64,000 nt of DNA, taken from contig DASYSE010000121.1 of the NCBI GenBank assembly GCA_036003705.1, positions 1-64,000 on the forward strand, read 5' to 3'. The translations under genes were made by a program, and so were the position numbers. This document shows, one piece after another, positions 48,701-56,935 of this stretch. The stretch comes from CALGFH01 sp036003705. Its GTDB lineage: Bacteria > Actinomycetota > CALGFH01. The notes under the pieces are model-generated. The model was given only the letters and a program-made list of their open reading frames with translations, had not been told where the DNA came from and did no database searches. Each line of letters opens with the position of its first letter. Position 1 is the stretch's first letter.

Positions 48701-49855
48701 GTGAAGATCACCGGTGTCGAGACGTTCATGGTGGCGCTCCCGTGGCGCCGCCTGCACAAGATGGCGTTCCCTGGCGAGGTGCTCGGTCGCTACGTGATCG
48801 TTCGGCTGCGCACCGACGACGGCCTGGAGGGTCTCGGCGAGGCGACCGTCATCAAGGAGTGGGGCGGGGACCACGGGAGGTACTTCGGGGAGTCCCCTGA
48901 GCTCACCGGGCGGCTGATCGATTCGGTGCTGGGCCCGACCCTCCTCGACCAGGACCCGTTCGACCTGGAGGCCGCGCATCGACGGATGGACCTGGCCGTC
49001 AAGGGCTATCCCTATGCCAAGGCGGCGCTGGACGAGGCGCTGCACGACATCAAGGGCAAGGCCCTGGGCGTTCCGGTCTACCAGTTGCTCGGTGGGCTGG
49101 TCCGCGAGGAGATCCCGATCGCCCACAGCCTGGGATGGATGGACTATGACGAGGCCACCAGCGAAGCCGCCGCGGCGGTCGACGAAGGCATCAAGACCAT
49201 CAAGATCAAGGTGGGACGCGACGCGGCCTACGACGTGCGGATCGTGCGGGAGGTGCGCCAGACGATCGGCCCGGACCGCGACATCGTCGTGGACGCCAAC
49301 CAGGGCTGGCCCACCCCCAAGTACGCCATCGCCATTCTCAGGAGGATGCAGGAGTACGGGATCCGGTACGCGGAGCAGCCGGTGGAGGGGCTGGCGCAGA
49401 TGGCCAGGGTGGCGCAGGCCGTCGATCTGCCGATCATGGCCGACGAGAGCGCCTGGACCCCCCAGGACGTGCTGGAGATCGTGGAACGCGGGGCCGCGGA
49501 CATGATCTCGCTCTACACGACCAAACCAGGCGGCCTGTTCAAGGCGAAGAAGGTGGCTGCGGTGGCCGAGGCGGCCGGGTTGCCGCTGAACGTGAACGGG
49601 TCCCACGAGACCGGTGTGGGCAACGCCGCGAACCTCCATCTGGTGGCCTCCACCGCTGCGGTGACCGAGGCCGGGGTCTTCCCGGTGACCTCCCTCCGCG
49701 AGAATCGGCCCACCCGGATGGCCGGCCGGATGTACCTGGACGACATCGTGACCCGTCCCTTCGAGTACCGGGACGGCTGCCTGATCGTCCCCAGGTCACC
49801 CGGCCTCGGGGTCGAGCTCGACATGGACAAGATCGTCGAGTACCGGGTCCGGTAG
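48701..49855 (+). CDS. Enolase-superfamily enzyme (mandelate racemase / muconate lactonizing subgroup)
   Basis: 384 residues from GTG 48701. The capping domain is followed by a barrel with catalytic Lys pair EGIKTIKIKVGRDAAYDV (K-x-K, about 166-168), metal ligands Asp in DIVVDANQGWPTPK (about 196), Glu in YAEQPVEGLAQ (about 222) and Glu in IMADESAWTPQDV (about 247). The Lys in FKAKKVAAVAEAAG is on the other face. A NVNGSHETGVGNAANLH segment is characteristic. It could be a racemase/epimerase or cycloisomerase/dehydratase; substrate is unknown. The last bases are part of a 55-bp tandem duplication with the next gene's start. Confidence 0.9.
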   Translation: MKITGVETFMVALPWRRLHKMAFPGEVLGRYVIVRLRTDDGLEGLGEATVIKEWGGDHGRYFGESPELTGRLIDSVLGPTLLDQDPFDLEAAHRRMDLAVKGYPYAKAALDEALHDIKGKALGVPVYQLLGGLVREEIPIAHSLGWMDYDEATSEAAAAVDEGIKTIKIKVGRDAAYDVRIVREVRQTIGPDRDIVVDANQGWPTPKYAIAILRRMQEYGIRYAEQPVEGLAQMARVAQAVDLPIMADESAWTPQDVLEIVERGAADMISLYTTKPGGLFKAKKVAAVAEAAGLPLNVNGSHETGVGNAANLHLVASTAAVTEAGVFPVTSLRENRPTRMAGRMYLDDIVTRPFEYRDGCLIVPRSPGLGVELDMDKIVEYRVR

Positions 49856-49944
49856 GGGCGCGCGGATGACGATCGAGACCGTCGCCGTGGTCGAGTACCG
49901 GGTCCGGTAGAGGCGCGCAGATGGCGATCGAGACCATCGCCGTG
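49835..49944 (+). repeat. 55-bp tandem duplication across the enolase / opine-dehydrogenase-like gene junction
   Basis: 49835-49889 and 49890-49944 are near-identical. Each contains the end GTCGAGTACCGGGTCCGGTA of the first gene, a GGCGCGC stretch and an ATG-CGATCGAGACC start. The second copy supplies the real start ATG 49921 of the downstream gene. The first supplies the true stop (49853-49855) and a decoy ATG 49866, which opens a 14-codon ORF ending in the second copy's TAG. Confidence 0.9.
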
Positions 49945-51054
49945 CTGGGGGCCGGGAACGGTGGCTGTGCGGCCGCCGCCGACCTCGGAGGACGGGGCTT
50001 CGAGGTCCGGCTCTACAACCGGTCCCGGGAGCGGCTGGAGCCGCTGATCCGGCGGGGCGGACTGGAGCGGCAGGGGGCGGCTGGCGAGGGGTTCGTTGAG
50101 CTCGCGCTGATCACCGACGACCTCGATGCGGCGGTGGACGGCGCGGACCTCATCATGCTCACGGTCCCGATCTCCGCCCATCCCTTCTACGCCCAACGGC
50201 TCGGCCCGATCCTGCCGCCGGGGGGTGCGGTGTTCCTCAACCCGGGGCACATGGGCGGCGGCCTGTTCATGGCCCACGAGATCCACCGGCTGACCGGTCG
50301 AACCGACGTCCGGACCTGCGAGGTGAGCACCCTCAGCTACGCGTGCCGGATGCGCGGGCCGGCCTCCGTCAACATCCTTGGGGTGATGCAGAGCCTGCCC
50401 TTCGCGGCCTTCCCGGGCCGGATGCAGGACGAGCTGTTCGAGCTGCTCCGACCCCTGTATCCCAGTCTGGTCCAGGCGAGCCACGTGCTGGAGACCGGGT
50501 TCATGGACATCAACGCGGTCGAGCACCCGCCGCAGATCATCTGCAACGCGGGCTGGGTGGAGCACACCAAGGGGGCGTACCTCTTCTACTACGAGGGGAC
50601 CACGCCCTCGGTGGGACGGGTGATCGACACCCTGGACCGGGAGCGGCTGGCCGTCGCCGAGGCGGCCGGCGTGCCCACCAGACCGTTCGTCCAGGTGTTC
50701 CACGAGATGGGGTACACCACCGAGGGCGCGGCCAGGGAGGGGACCGCTCACGCCGCCCTGCAGGAGAGCGCGCCGAATCGTTGGATCCGAGGCCCGCAGA
50801 GTCTCGACCACCGGTACATGCACGAGGACGTCGGCTGGGGGCTCGTGCCCTGGTCGGAGCTGGGTCGGTCCCTCGGCGTCCCCACGCCGGTGATGGATGC
50901 CCTGATCACGCTGGCTTCCGCCCTGAACGGCCGGGACTACCGGGCGGAAGGTCTCACCCTGGACCGGCTGGGCCTGGCCGGGAAGCGAACGGACGAGCTG
51001 GCCGGGTACCTCCGGGACGGCATCCCGGAACGGGAGGACAGGCCGCCGGGTTGA
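49921..51054 (+). CDS. NAD/NADP octopine/nopaline dehydrogenase-family protein
   Basis: 377 residues. Rossmann motif ETIAVLGAGNGGCAAAADLG (about 4-23). The C-terminal helical domain includes DINAVEHPPQIICNAGWVEH (about 194-213), where His and Asp/Asn are the expected catalytic residues, and GYTTEGAAREGTAHAALQES. Opine dehydrogenases link or split an amino acid and a 2-oxoacid by reduction/oxidation of an imine. In a catabolic cluster it more likely oxidises a secondary amine. Related pathways contain similar proteins annotated as NAD(P)-binding octopine dehydrogenases. Last gene of the operon. Confidence 0.85.
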   Translation: MAIETIAVLGAGNGGCAAAADLGGRGFEVRLYNRSRERLEPLIRRGGLERQGAAGEGFVELALITDDLDAAVDGADLIMLTVPISAHPFYAQRLGPILPPGGAVFLNPGHMGGGLFMAHEIHRLTGRTDVRTCEVSTLSYACRMRGPASVNILGVMQSLPFAAFPGRMQDELFELLRPLYPSLVQASHVLETGFMDINAVEHPPQIICNAGWVEHTKGAYLFYYEGTTPSVGRVIDTLDRERLAVAEAAGVPTRPFVQVFHEMGYTTEGAAREGTAHAALQESAPNRWIRGPQSLDHRYMHEDVGWGLVPWSELGRSLGVPTPVMDALITLASALNGRDYRAEGLTLDRLGLAGKRTDELAGYLRDGIPEREDRPPG

Positions 51055-51082
51055 TTTCTATCAAAGGTAGGATAATATATCC
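51051..51082 (+). promoter_or_regulatory. Promoter with GATA/TATC palindrome upstream of the tautomerase operon
   Basis: TTGATT (51051-51056) and TAATAT (51073-51078) with 16 bases between make a plausible promoter, and GGATAATATATCC (51070-51082) is a palindrome overlapping the -10. It shares the GATA...TATC arms with the palindrome at 44238-44252, suggesting one regulator controls both operons. The following gene starts at 51101. Confidence 0.55.
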
Positions 51083-51100
51083 ACAAGACAGGGGGCGCTC

Positions 51101-51301
51101 ATGCCGAACGTCACCATCGAATGGTTGCCGGGCCGCACGCTCGAACAGAAGCGCAAGGTGATCGCGGGGATCACCGACCTGCTGGTGGAGGCGGCCGACG
51201 CTCGCCGAGAGGCCGTGCAGGTCACCTTTCGTGAGATGAGCAAGGAGGACTGGGGCCGCGGAGGCCTGCTCGGCATCGACCGAACGGATGTCAAGCCATG
51301 A
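51101..51301 (+). CDS. 4-oxalocrotonate tautomerase-family protein
   Basis: 66 residues starting MPNVTIEWLPGRTLEQKRKV, so processing of Met exposes the catalytic Pro1. The rest, GITDLLVEAADARREAVQVTF, fits the single beta-alpha-beta unit of 4-OT proteins. Its length is close to the 62-residue classic. As part of the N-heterocycle-type cluster it probably interconverts enol and keto forms of a ring-opened acid. Its stop overlaps the start of the VOC gene (ATGA). First gene of the second plus-strand operon, directly after the promoter at 51051-51078. Confidence 0.8.
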   Translation: MPNVTIEWLPGRTLEQKRKVIAGITDLLVEAADARREAVQVTFREMSKEDWGRGGLLGIDRTDVKP

Positions 51302-51663
51302 GCGCCGGCCCGGCGTGCGGACTCCACCATCTGCTCCTGCAGACCTCGGACCTGGCGGCGGCGGAGGGCTTCTTCCTCGACTTCCTCGGGTTCACGATCC
51401 GTAAGCGGGAGGAGTTCACCGACGGACGGCCGTTGACCGTCACCAACGAGGGCTTGGGCCTCACCAGCGGGGCTCCCGGCCATCCATGCGCTGTCGAGCA
51501 CATTGCCTTCCGCTCGTCGAGCATCCGAGCGATTGCCGATCGCGCCCGGGACGCGGGGATCGAGATCCTCAAGGACGTCGGCCCGGGACCGTACGGTCTC
51601 ACCGTGTACCTGGCCGACCCCGACGGCAACCGGATCGAGCTCTTCGCGGAGGACGAAGATTGA
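51298..51663 (+). CDS. VOC (glyoxalase/extradiol-like) family protein
   Basis: 121 residues, a single VOC unit. HHLLLQTSDLAAAEGFFLDF carries the first metal histidine, and YLADPDGNRIELFAEDED gives the last glutamate. In between, CAVEHIAFRSSSIRAIADR supplies another histidine. This family includes glyoxalase I, methylmalonyl-CoA epimerase and small dioxygenase-like proteins. In this context ring-cleaving or isomerising activity on an intermediate is possible. It is coupled by overlaps on both sides (ATGA before, TTGA after). Confidence 0.8.
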   Translation: MSAGPACGLHHLLLQTSDLAAAEGFFLDFLGFTIRKREEFTDGRPLTVTNEGLGLTSGAPGHPCAVEHIAFRSSSIRAIADRARDAGIEILKDVGPGPYGLTVYLADPDGNRIELFAEDED

Positions 51664-52616
51664 CGGGATCGCCGCCAGAGAATTCGGTGCCGTGGGCGGA
51701 CCGCCGGATCGCGGTGATCGGCGGCGATGAGCGCGACCCCCAGATCGCTCGGCTGGCCGCGGCGACCGGCGCCTCCGTCCATGCGTTCGGCCTGCCCTGG
51801 CCCGGCGAGGGCGTCCCCGGCGTGACGCTGGAGCCAACCCCCCACGCCGCCGCGGCCGGCGCCGACTACGTCCTGCTTCCCATCCCGCTTGGGGTCGGTC
51901 TCCGGGTGTACGCGCCGCACGCGCCGGAACCGATCGTCGCGGACCGGACGCTGCTGAGCGTGCTGGCTCCCGGAGCCCACATCTTCCTCGGCCGCGCCAC
52001 GCCGGAGCTGCGGCAGGCCACGGACGAGGCGGGGATCCAGGTGCACGAGTACGACCCCGACCGCGAGCTGACGCTGCTGCGCGGCCCGGCCATCGTCGAG
52101 GGCGCCATTCACCAGGCCATCGAGAACACCGACGTCACCATCAACGACGCAAGGGTGGTGGTGGTCGGCTACGGCAACATCGGGTCGCTGCTGGCGCGGC
52201 GGCTCCGCGGGCTGGGTGCGCGCGTGCATGTGGCGGCCAGGAACCCCATCCAGCGGGCCGCCGCCTACTCCGACGGCGCGACCCCGCTCACGCTGGAGGA
52301 ACTGCCGGCACTCGCCCCCAGCCTCGACATGGTCTTCTCGACGGTCCCCGCCCGGGTGGTCGGGCGCGAGGTCCTGGAGCGGCTTCCCCGGGGCAGCCTG
52401 GTCCTGGACATCGCGCCGCCCCCCCACCACGCGGACCTGGAGCTGGCCGCGGAGCTGGGGCACCGCGCGGTGTGGGCCCGGGGCCTGGGCCGTCGAGCCC
52501 CGGTCACGGTCGGCAACAGCCAGTGGATGGGACTGCGCAGGCGCATCGAGGAGATCGAGCGCCGCAAGCGGGAACGGGACGCTCAGGAGGCGGACGCCGG
52601 GTGGGCCGGCAGATGA
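51660..52616 (+). CDS. Dipicolinate synthase subunit A-like (DpaA/SpoVFA) NAD(P)-binding protein
   Basis: 318 residues from TTG 51660, which overlaps the VOC stop (TTGA); GTG 51687 is an alternative start. The N-domain (RRIAVIGGDERDPQIARLAA, about 16-35) and second Rossmann domain (VVVVGYGNIGSLLARRLRGL, about 163-182), with DYVLLPIPLGVG and SLVLDIAPPPHHADLEL, match the subunit A fold of dipicolinate synthase. Spore-formers use it with subunit B to make dipicolinate, but no DpaB-like flavoprotein or sporulation gene is present. Here it may act on a pyridine-like or cyclic imine intermediate, in the oxidative or reductive direction. Confidence 0.7.
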   Translation: MTGSPPENSVPWADRRIAVIGGDERDPQIARLAAATGASVHAFGLPWPGEGVPGVTLEPTPHAAAAGADYVLLPIPLGVGLRVYAPHAPEPIVADRTLLSVLAPGAHIFLGRATPELRQATDEAGIQVHEYDPDRELTLLRGPAIVEGAIHQAIENTDVTINDARVVVVGYGNIGSLLARRLRGLGARVHVAARNPIQRAAAYSDGATPLTLEELPALAPSLDMVFSTVPARVVGREVLERLPRGSLVLDIAPPPHHADLELAAELGHRAVWARGLGRRAPVTVGNSQWMGLRRRIEEIERRKRERDAQEADAGWAGR

Positions 52617-53923
52617 GCGAGCAGTGGAGATCCCCCGACGTCGCCATCGTCGGCGGCGGGTCGGTCGGGCTCATGGCTGCGCTCGAGCTGACCCGGCGTG
52701 GACTCGAGCCGGTGGTCCTGGAGCGGGCGGGAGATGTCCTGTCGGGCTGTTCCGGGGGCAGCGCGGGCCTGCTCTCCCCCGCCCACAGCACCCCGCTGGC
52801 CACGCCGGGCGCGGTCCGTGAAGGCCTCCGGCACATGCTGCGCAGGGACAGTCCCTTCTCCATGCGTCCACGACCGGGGCTGCTGCTCTGGCTGCTGCGG
52901 TTCATGGCCGCGGCCCGGCCCGTCCGGGTCCTTGCCGGAACCGAGGTGCTGCGCCGGCTCAGCTTCGGCAGCCTCGAGCTCCACCAGGCGCTGGCCGCCA
53001 CCGGTCTCGACACGGGACTGCGGGCGCTGGGGGCGATCAACGTCTACGAGACCGAGGCGGCCTTCGCCAATGGGAGGGCCGAGGCCCGGTCCTTGGCGGC
53101 GCACGAGATCAAGTCGCAGGTGCTCGGCCCCGAGGAGGCCCGATCGCTCGAGCCCGCCCTGTCGGACGGCGTGGTCGGTGCGGTCTTCTATCCCGACGAG
53201 GCGCAGTGCGAGCCCGAGCGGTTCATGTTGGCGGTCGCCGAGGCGGCGCAGTCGGCCGGCGCGGTGATCCGAACCAGGGCCGAGGTGTTCGACGTGCGCA
53301 TGCGCGCCGGCCGTGTGACGGCGCTCGAGACGACCCTCGGTGAGGTGCGGCCGCGTGAGGTCGTGGTGGCCAACGGCGCCTGGGTGGCCCAGCTCAGCCG
53401 CAGGATCGGGCTCCACCTGCCGGTCGAGGGCGGCAAGGGATACCACCTCGACCTCGAGCAGGCGGCTACGGATCCGGCGATCCCCGTCTACATGCAGGAG
53501 GCGCGGGTGATCGCCACCCCGTTCGAGAACCGGCTGCGGCTCGCTGGGACGCTCCAGCTCACGGGGCTCGACATGCGCCTGGACCGGACCCGGGTGACGG
53601 CCACGCTCAACGCGGGCGTCCGGACCCTCCGGGGCATCGACCCGAGGAGGGTGACGGAGGTGTGGCGGGGCATCCGACCCTGCACGCCGGACGGGTTGCC
53701 CATCATCGGGCGCTCGGCACGGATCGAGAACGTGGTCTTCGCCACCGGCCATGCCATGAAGGGTCTGCACCTCGCCCCCGCCACCGGGTCGCTGGTCGCC
53801 GACCTGGTGGTCGGGCAGACCCCCGCGCACGACCTGGAGCCGTTCAGTCCCGACCGGTTCGGGGGCCTCGGACTGGCGGACAGGTGGCGGAACGGGCCAG
53901 ACGGGTCGCGGGCCCACCGATGA
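52613..53923 (+). CDS. FAD-dependent amine/amino-acid oxidoreductase (DAO/glycine-oxidase family)
   Basis: 436 residues from ATG 52613 (ATGA overlap). N-terminal FAD motif PDVAIVGGGSVGLMAALELTR (about 8-28), substrate-domain segments and a C-terminal FAD contact VWRGIRPCTPDGLPIIGRSARIENVV. It ends with GHAMKGLHLAPATGSLVADLV, typical of DadA/glycine oxidase/sarcosine oxidase-type enzymes. It would oxidise a C-N bond of an amino acid or N-methyl amine to an imine, releasing ammonia or an amine. Flanking genes overlap it on both sides, so it belongs to the same operon. Confidence 0.88.
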   Translation: MSEQWRSPDVAIVGGGSVGLMAALELTRRGLEPVVLERAGDVLSGCSGGSAGLLSPAHSTPLATPGAVREGLRHMLRRDSPFSMRPRPGLLLWLLRFMAAARPVRVLAGTEVLRRLSFGSLELHQALAATGLDTGLRALGAINVYETEAAFANGRAEARSLAAHEIKSQVLGPEEARSLEPALSDGVVGAVFYPDEAQCEPERFMLAVAEAAQSAGAVIRTRAEVFDVRMRAGRVTALETTLGEVRPREVVVANGAWVAQLSRRIGLHLPVEGGKGYHLDLEQAATDPAIPVYMQEARVIATPFENRLRLAGTLQLTGLDMRLDRTRVTATLNAGVRTLRGIDPRRVTEVWRGIRPCTPDGLPIIGRSARIENVVFATGHAMKGLHLAPATGSLVADLVVGQTPAHDLEPFSPDRFGGLGLADRWRNGPDGSRAHR

Positions 53924-55032
53924 ACCAGGACATCATCGACAAGTGCCTCTCCGCGATGGAGGCCGAGGACCTGGACGGGCTGATCGCGATGTCGCCGGAG
54001 AACTTCGCGTACGTGGCCGGCTTCATCGTCCCCTCGCAGCCCGTCCTCCGGTGGCGGCATGCGGCCGTCGTCATCACCGTCGATGGCCGGACGGCCCTCT
54101 ACACGGTGGACATGGAGGCCTCCACCGTCCGGTCGCTGGAACCGCGGGCAGACGTGCGCGTCTGGGAGGAGTTCGCACAGGACGCCATGCCCGTGCTCGC
54201 CGAGCTGCTCGCCGACCTGGGACTCCGGTCGGGACGGGTTGGGATCGAGACCGACTACCTGCCGGCCCGCGACATGGAACGGCTGGAGCGGATGCTCCCG
54301 GAGGTGCGCTGGCAGCCCGCCCAGGCGACCTTCAACCGGCTCCGGCTGGTCAAGACGCCGCGGGAGCTCGAGCTGATGCGGCGCCTCGCCCGGATCACCG
54401 ACCGGTCCATCAACCAGGCCTTCGAGAGCGTCCACCCCGGCGACACGGAGATGGACCTGGCCGGCGCGGTGACCACCAACCTGTTCCGCCTGGGGGCGGA
54501 CGACTTCAAGTGGCTCATCCTGGCCAGCGGCGAGCGCAGCCAGTATCCCAACGTCGGGCCGACCACCCGGGAGCTCAGTCGGGGAGACATCGTCCGGCTC
54601 GAGGTGTTCGGGATGCTGGATGGCTACCACACGGGTGTCTGCCGGACGGCCGTGGTGCAGGAGGCCCCGGGCGACGCGGTGGACATCTGGTCGAACATCG
54701 TCGCCTGTCGTGACCTCATCTTCGGTTCGATCCGTGACGGCGCCAGCGGCGCGGAGACCTATGGCAGGGTTGCCGATCGGTTCCAGGCGCTGGGGTGGGA
54801 GCCGATGAGCTTCGTGGGACACGGGATCGGCCTCTTCGTCCACGAGGAGCCCTACATCGGCAGGTACGGGGACGCCCGCATCGACGCCGGCATGGTCCTC
54901 GGCACCGAGCCGGTGTTGCTGGTCCCGGGGGCCTATGGATTCCAGGTGAAGGACGTCGTGGCGGTGACGCAGGATGGTTGCGAGGTCCTGTCCGACGTGA
55001 CGAGCACCGATGAGCTGTTCGTGATCGACTGA
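53920..55032 (+). CDS. M24 (pita-bread) family protein lacking most metal ligands, creatinase-like
   Basis: 370 residues. The N-domain (MNQDIIDKCLSAMEAEDLDG) and pita-bread domain (about 170-370) are clear. At ligand positions I see VRLEVFGMLDGYHTGVCR (first Asp replaced by Glu, second by Gly), His in GHGIGLFVHEEP, Glu in LGTEPVLLV, and QVKDVVAVT where the last Glu is Lys. Only His and one Glu remain, so it cannot bind the normal dimetal centre. Creatinase is a metal-free member of this fold that hydrolyses creatine to sarcosine and urea. A C-N hydrolase role in a nitrogenous-compound pathway is therefore reasonable, but this is inference. Confidence 0.8.
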   Translation: MNQDIIDKCLSAMEAEDLDGLIAMSPENFAYVAGFIVPSQPVLRWRHAAVVITVDGRTALYTVDMEASTVRSLEPRADVRVWEEFAQDAMPVLAELLADLGLRSGRVGIETDYLPARDMERLERMLPEVRWQPAQATFNRLRLVKTPRELELMRRLARITDRSINQAFESVHPGDTEMDLAGAVTTNLFRLGADDFKWLILASGERSQYPNVGPTTRELSRGDIVRLEVFGMLDGYHTGVCRTAVVQEAPGDAVDIWSNIVACRDLIFGSIRDGASGAETYGRVADRFQALGWEPMSFVGHGIGLFVHEEPYIGRYGDARIDAGMVLGTEPVLLVPGAYGFQVKDVVAVTQDGCEVLSDVTSTDELFVID

Positions 55033-55062
55033 GCGACGGCTGACGAGAGGAGACGAGGGCGA

Positions 55063-55872
55063 ATGGATCTGGGACTGGCCGGTTCGAAGGCGATCATCAC
55101 CGGCGGCAGCAAGGGCATCGGTCGCGAGACGGCTCGAATCCTGGCCGAGGAGGGCTGCGACGTCGCCATCACCGCCCGTGACGGCGACCGCCTGGAGCTG
55201 GTGGCCAAGGAGATCAGCCAGGCCACCGGCCGGACCGTCGTACCCCTCCAAGGGGACATGAGCGCCCAGGCCGACGTCGAACGAACCATGAACGCGGCGA
55301 TCGACGCCCTGGGCCATGTCGACGTCCTGGTCACATGTGCCGGGAGCAGTCCCGGAGGACTGCTCGAGGATCTGACCGAAGCGGACTGGATGAGCAGCGT
55401 CGGGCTGAAGTTCATGGGCTATGTCCGGTGCTGCAGCGTGATCCTGCCGCACATGCGGGAGCGTCGGTCGGGCAGCGTCGTGCTGGTCGTGGGGAACGAC
55501 GGGCTCAAGTCCTCGTACTGGGAGCTCACCGCGGGGATCGCCAATGCCGCCGACATCAACTTCGTGAGCGCGGTGGCCGAGCAGTACGGTCGGCACGGGG
55601 TGCGGATCAACACGGTCAACCCCGGGCCGGTGAACACCGATCGCTGGGACGGGCTGGAGAAGCGGTTCGCCCTCGACCGGAAGCTCCCGCAGGCGGAAGC
55701 TCGCCGGATCGTGCTCGGCACCTTGCCGCTGGGGCGGATCTGCGAGCCGGAGGAGGTGGCGAGCGTGGTCGCGTTCCTTGCCTCACCGCGCGCGAGCTAC
55801 GTGTCCGGCAGCCACGTGCTGACCGACGGCGCCCAGCTGAAGGGGCTGCTGGACGCGGGACTGCATGGCTGA
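55063..55872 (+). CDS. Short-chain dehydrogenase family protein with unusual active site
   Basis: 269 residues. Cofactor motif AIITGGSKGIGRETARILAE (about 9-28) and LVTCAGSSPGG are normal, and the C-terminus GRICEPEEVASVVAFLASPRASYVSGSH is typical. The Tyr-x3-Lys region, however, reads SYWELTAGIANAADINFVSA: by alignment to Y-x3-K with the conserved helix end AVAEQYG, Tyr and Lys are replaced by Ala and Asn. It may be a non-classical reductase, or an earlier Tyr (SSYWEL) may act. Ribosome site GAGAGGAGACGAGG precedes ATG 55063. Part of the second operon. Confidence 0.8.
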   Translation: MDLGLAGSKAIITGGSKGIGRETARILAEEGCDVAITARDGDRLELVAKEISQATGRTVVPLQGDMSAQADVERTMNAAIDALGHVDVLVTCAGSSPGGLLEDLTEADWMSSVGLKFMGYVRCCSVILPHMRERRSGSVVLVVGNDGLKSSYWELTAGIANAADINFVSAVAEQYGRHGVRINTVNPGPVNTDRWDGLEKRFALDRKLPQAEARRIVLGTLPLGRICEPEEVASVVAFLASPRASYVSGSHVLTDGAQLKGLLDAGLHG

Positions 55873-55918
55873 GCCCGGAGGGCATACGAGCCATCGACGC
55901 TCCACGGAGGCAGGGCCG

Positions 55919-56932
55919 TTGACCGGACTCATCGATGTGCATTCGCACCACTACCCGGACGCCTACCTGGAGGCCTGCCGGCGACCGGAGAGCGGGTTCA
56001 CCCACTACGACCGGGACGATGGCCGGTTGATCGTCCTCCAGGACGGCGCGGTCGGGCTGGCCGTGCCGCAGCCGCTGCCACCCCTCGAGCATCGCATCGG
56101 GATGATGGATGACGCGGGGGTCGAGGTGCAGGTCCTCTCGGTCTCGGCGCCCAACGTCTTCCGGTTCCCCGAATCGCTGCGCATCCCGCTCACGCGCGAC
56201 CTGAACGACGAGCTCTCCGACTTGGCGGGTGGCGCGGGGGGACGACTGCGGGTGTTCGCCAGCCTCCCGCTTCCGGCGGTGGATGCCGCCCTGGAGGAGC
56301 TGGAGCGCGCGCTGGCGCTACCGCAGGTGGCCGGCATCGTGATCTGTTCCAACATCGACCGCATCAACCTCGACCACGAGCGGTTCTCCCCGGTGTGGGA
56401 GGAGCTGTCGCGCCGCGGGACCACGGTGTTCTGCCATCCCACCGTGGCGTGCTGCACGGACGGCCTGCGCGAGTACGCCATGTCCCTGGCCATGGGCTTC
56501 ATGGCCGACACCATGTTCGCGGTGGGCCGGCTCGCGTATGCAGGGACGTTCGACCGCTTCCCGGGGATCCGGTGGATCTTCACCCATCTCGGCGGGACCA
56601 TCCCCTTCGTCCTGCCCAGGTACGACAACTACTTCCGTCAGTTCCCGGAGTGCCGGGCGAAGATCACCCGCCCGCCGTCGGAGATCATGGGGGAGCTGTA
56701 CTACGACACCGTGACCATGCACGCGCCGGCCCTCCGCTGTGCCGTGGACACGCTCGGGACCGAGCGCCTGGTCTTCGGGTCGGACTATCCGCACGTGCCC
56801 GGTGGGATCGACCGGTTCGTGACCGTCCTCAACTCCGTCGGCCTGTCCGAAGGCGAGCTGGCGATGATCGGCCGCCGCACGGCGGCGGGACTGATCGGCC
56901 TGGAGGAATCGCAGCCCGTGAAAGGCGGCTGA
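55919..56932 (+). CDS. Amidohydrolase-2 family protein (ACMSD-like)
   Basis: 337 residues from TTG 55919, with GGAGG at about 55906-55910; ATG 55865 inside the SDR gene is a weaker alternative. The metal-binding His-x-His is in IDVHSHHYPDAY at the start, then His in TTVFCHPTVACCTDG, His in IRWIFTHLGGTIP and Asp in LVFGSDYPHVPGG. These are the amidohydrolase-2 residues of aminocarboxymuconate-semialdehyde decarboxylase and related non-oxidative decarboxylases/hydrolases. In a pathway of N-heterocycle cleavage a decarboxylase of this type is expected, but the reaction here is unknown. The next gene starts three bases downstream. Confidence 0.88.
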   Translation: MTGLIDVHSHHYPDAYLEACRRPESGFTHYDRDDGRLIVLQDGAVGLAVPQPLPPLEHRIGMMDDAGVEVQVLSVSAPNVFRFPESLRIPLTRDLNDELSDLAGGAGGRLRVFASLPLPAVDAALEELERALALPQVAGIVICSNIDRINLDHERFSPVWEELSRRGTTVFCHPTVACCTDGLREYAMSLAMGFMADTMFAVGRLAYAGTFDRFPGIRWIFTHLGGTIPFVLPRYDNYFRQFPECRAKITRPPSEIMGELYYDTVTMHAPALRCAVDTLGTERLVFGSDYPHVPGGIDRFVTVLNSVGLSEGELAMIGRRTAAGLIGLEESQPVKGG

Positions 56933-56935
56933 GTC

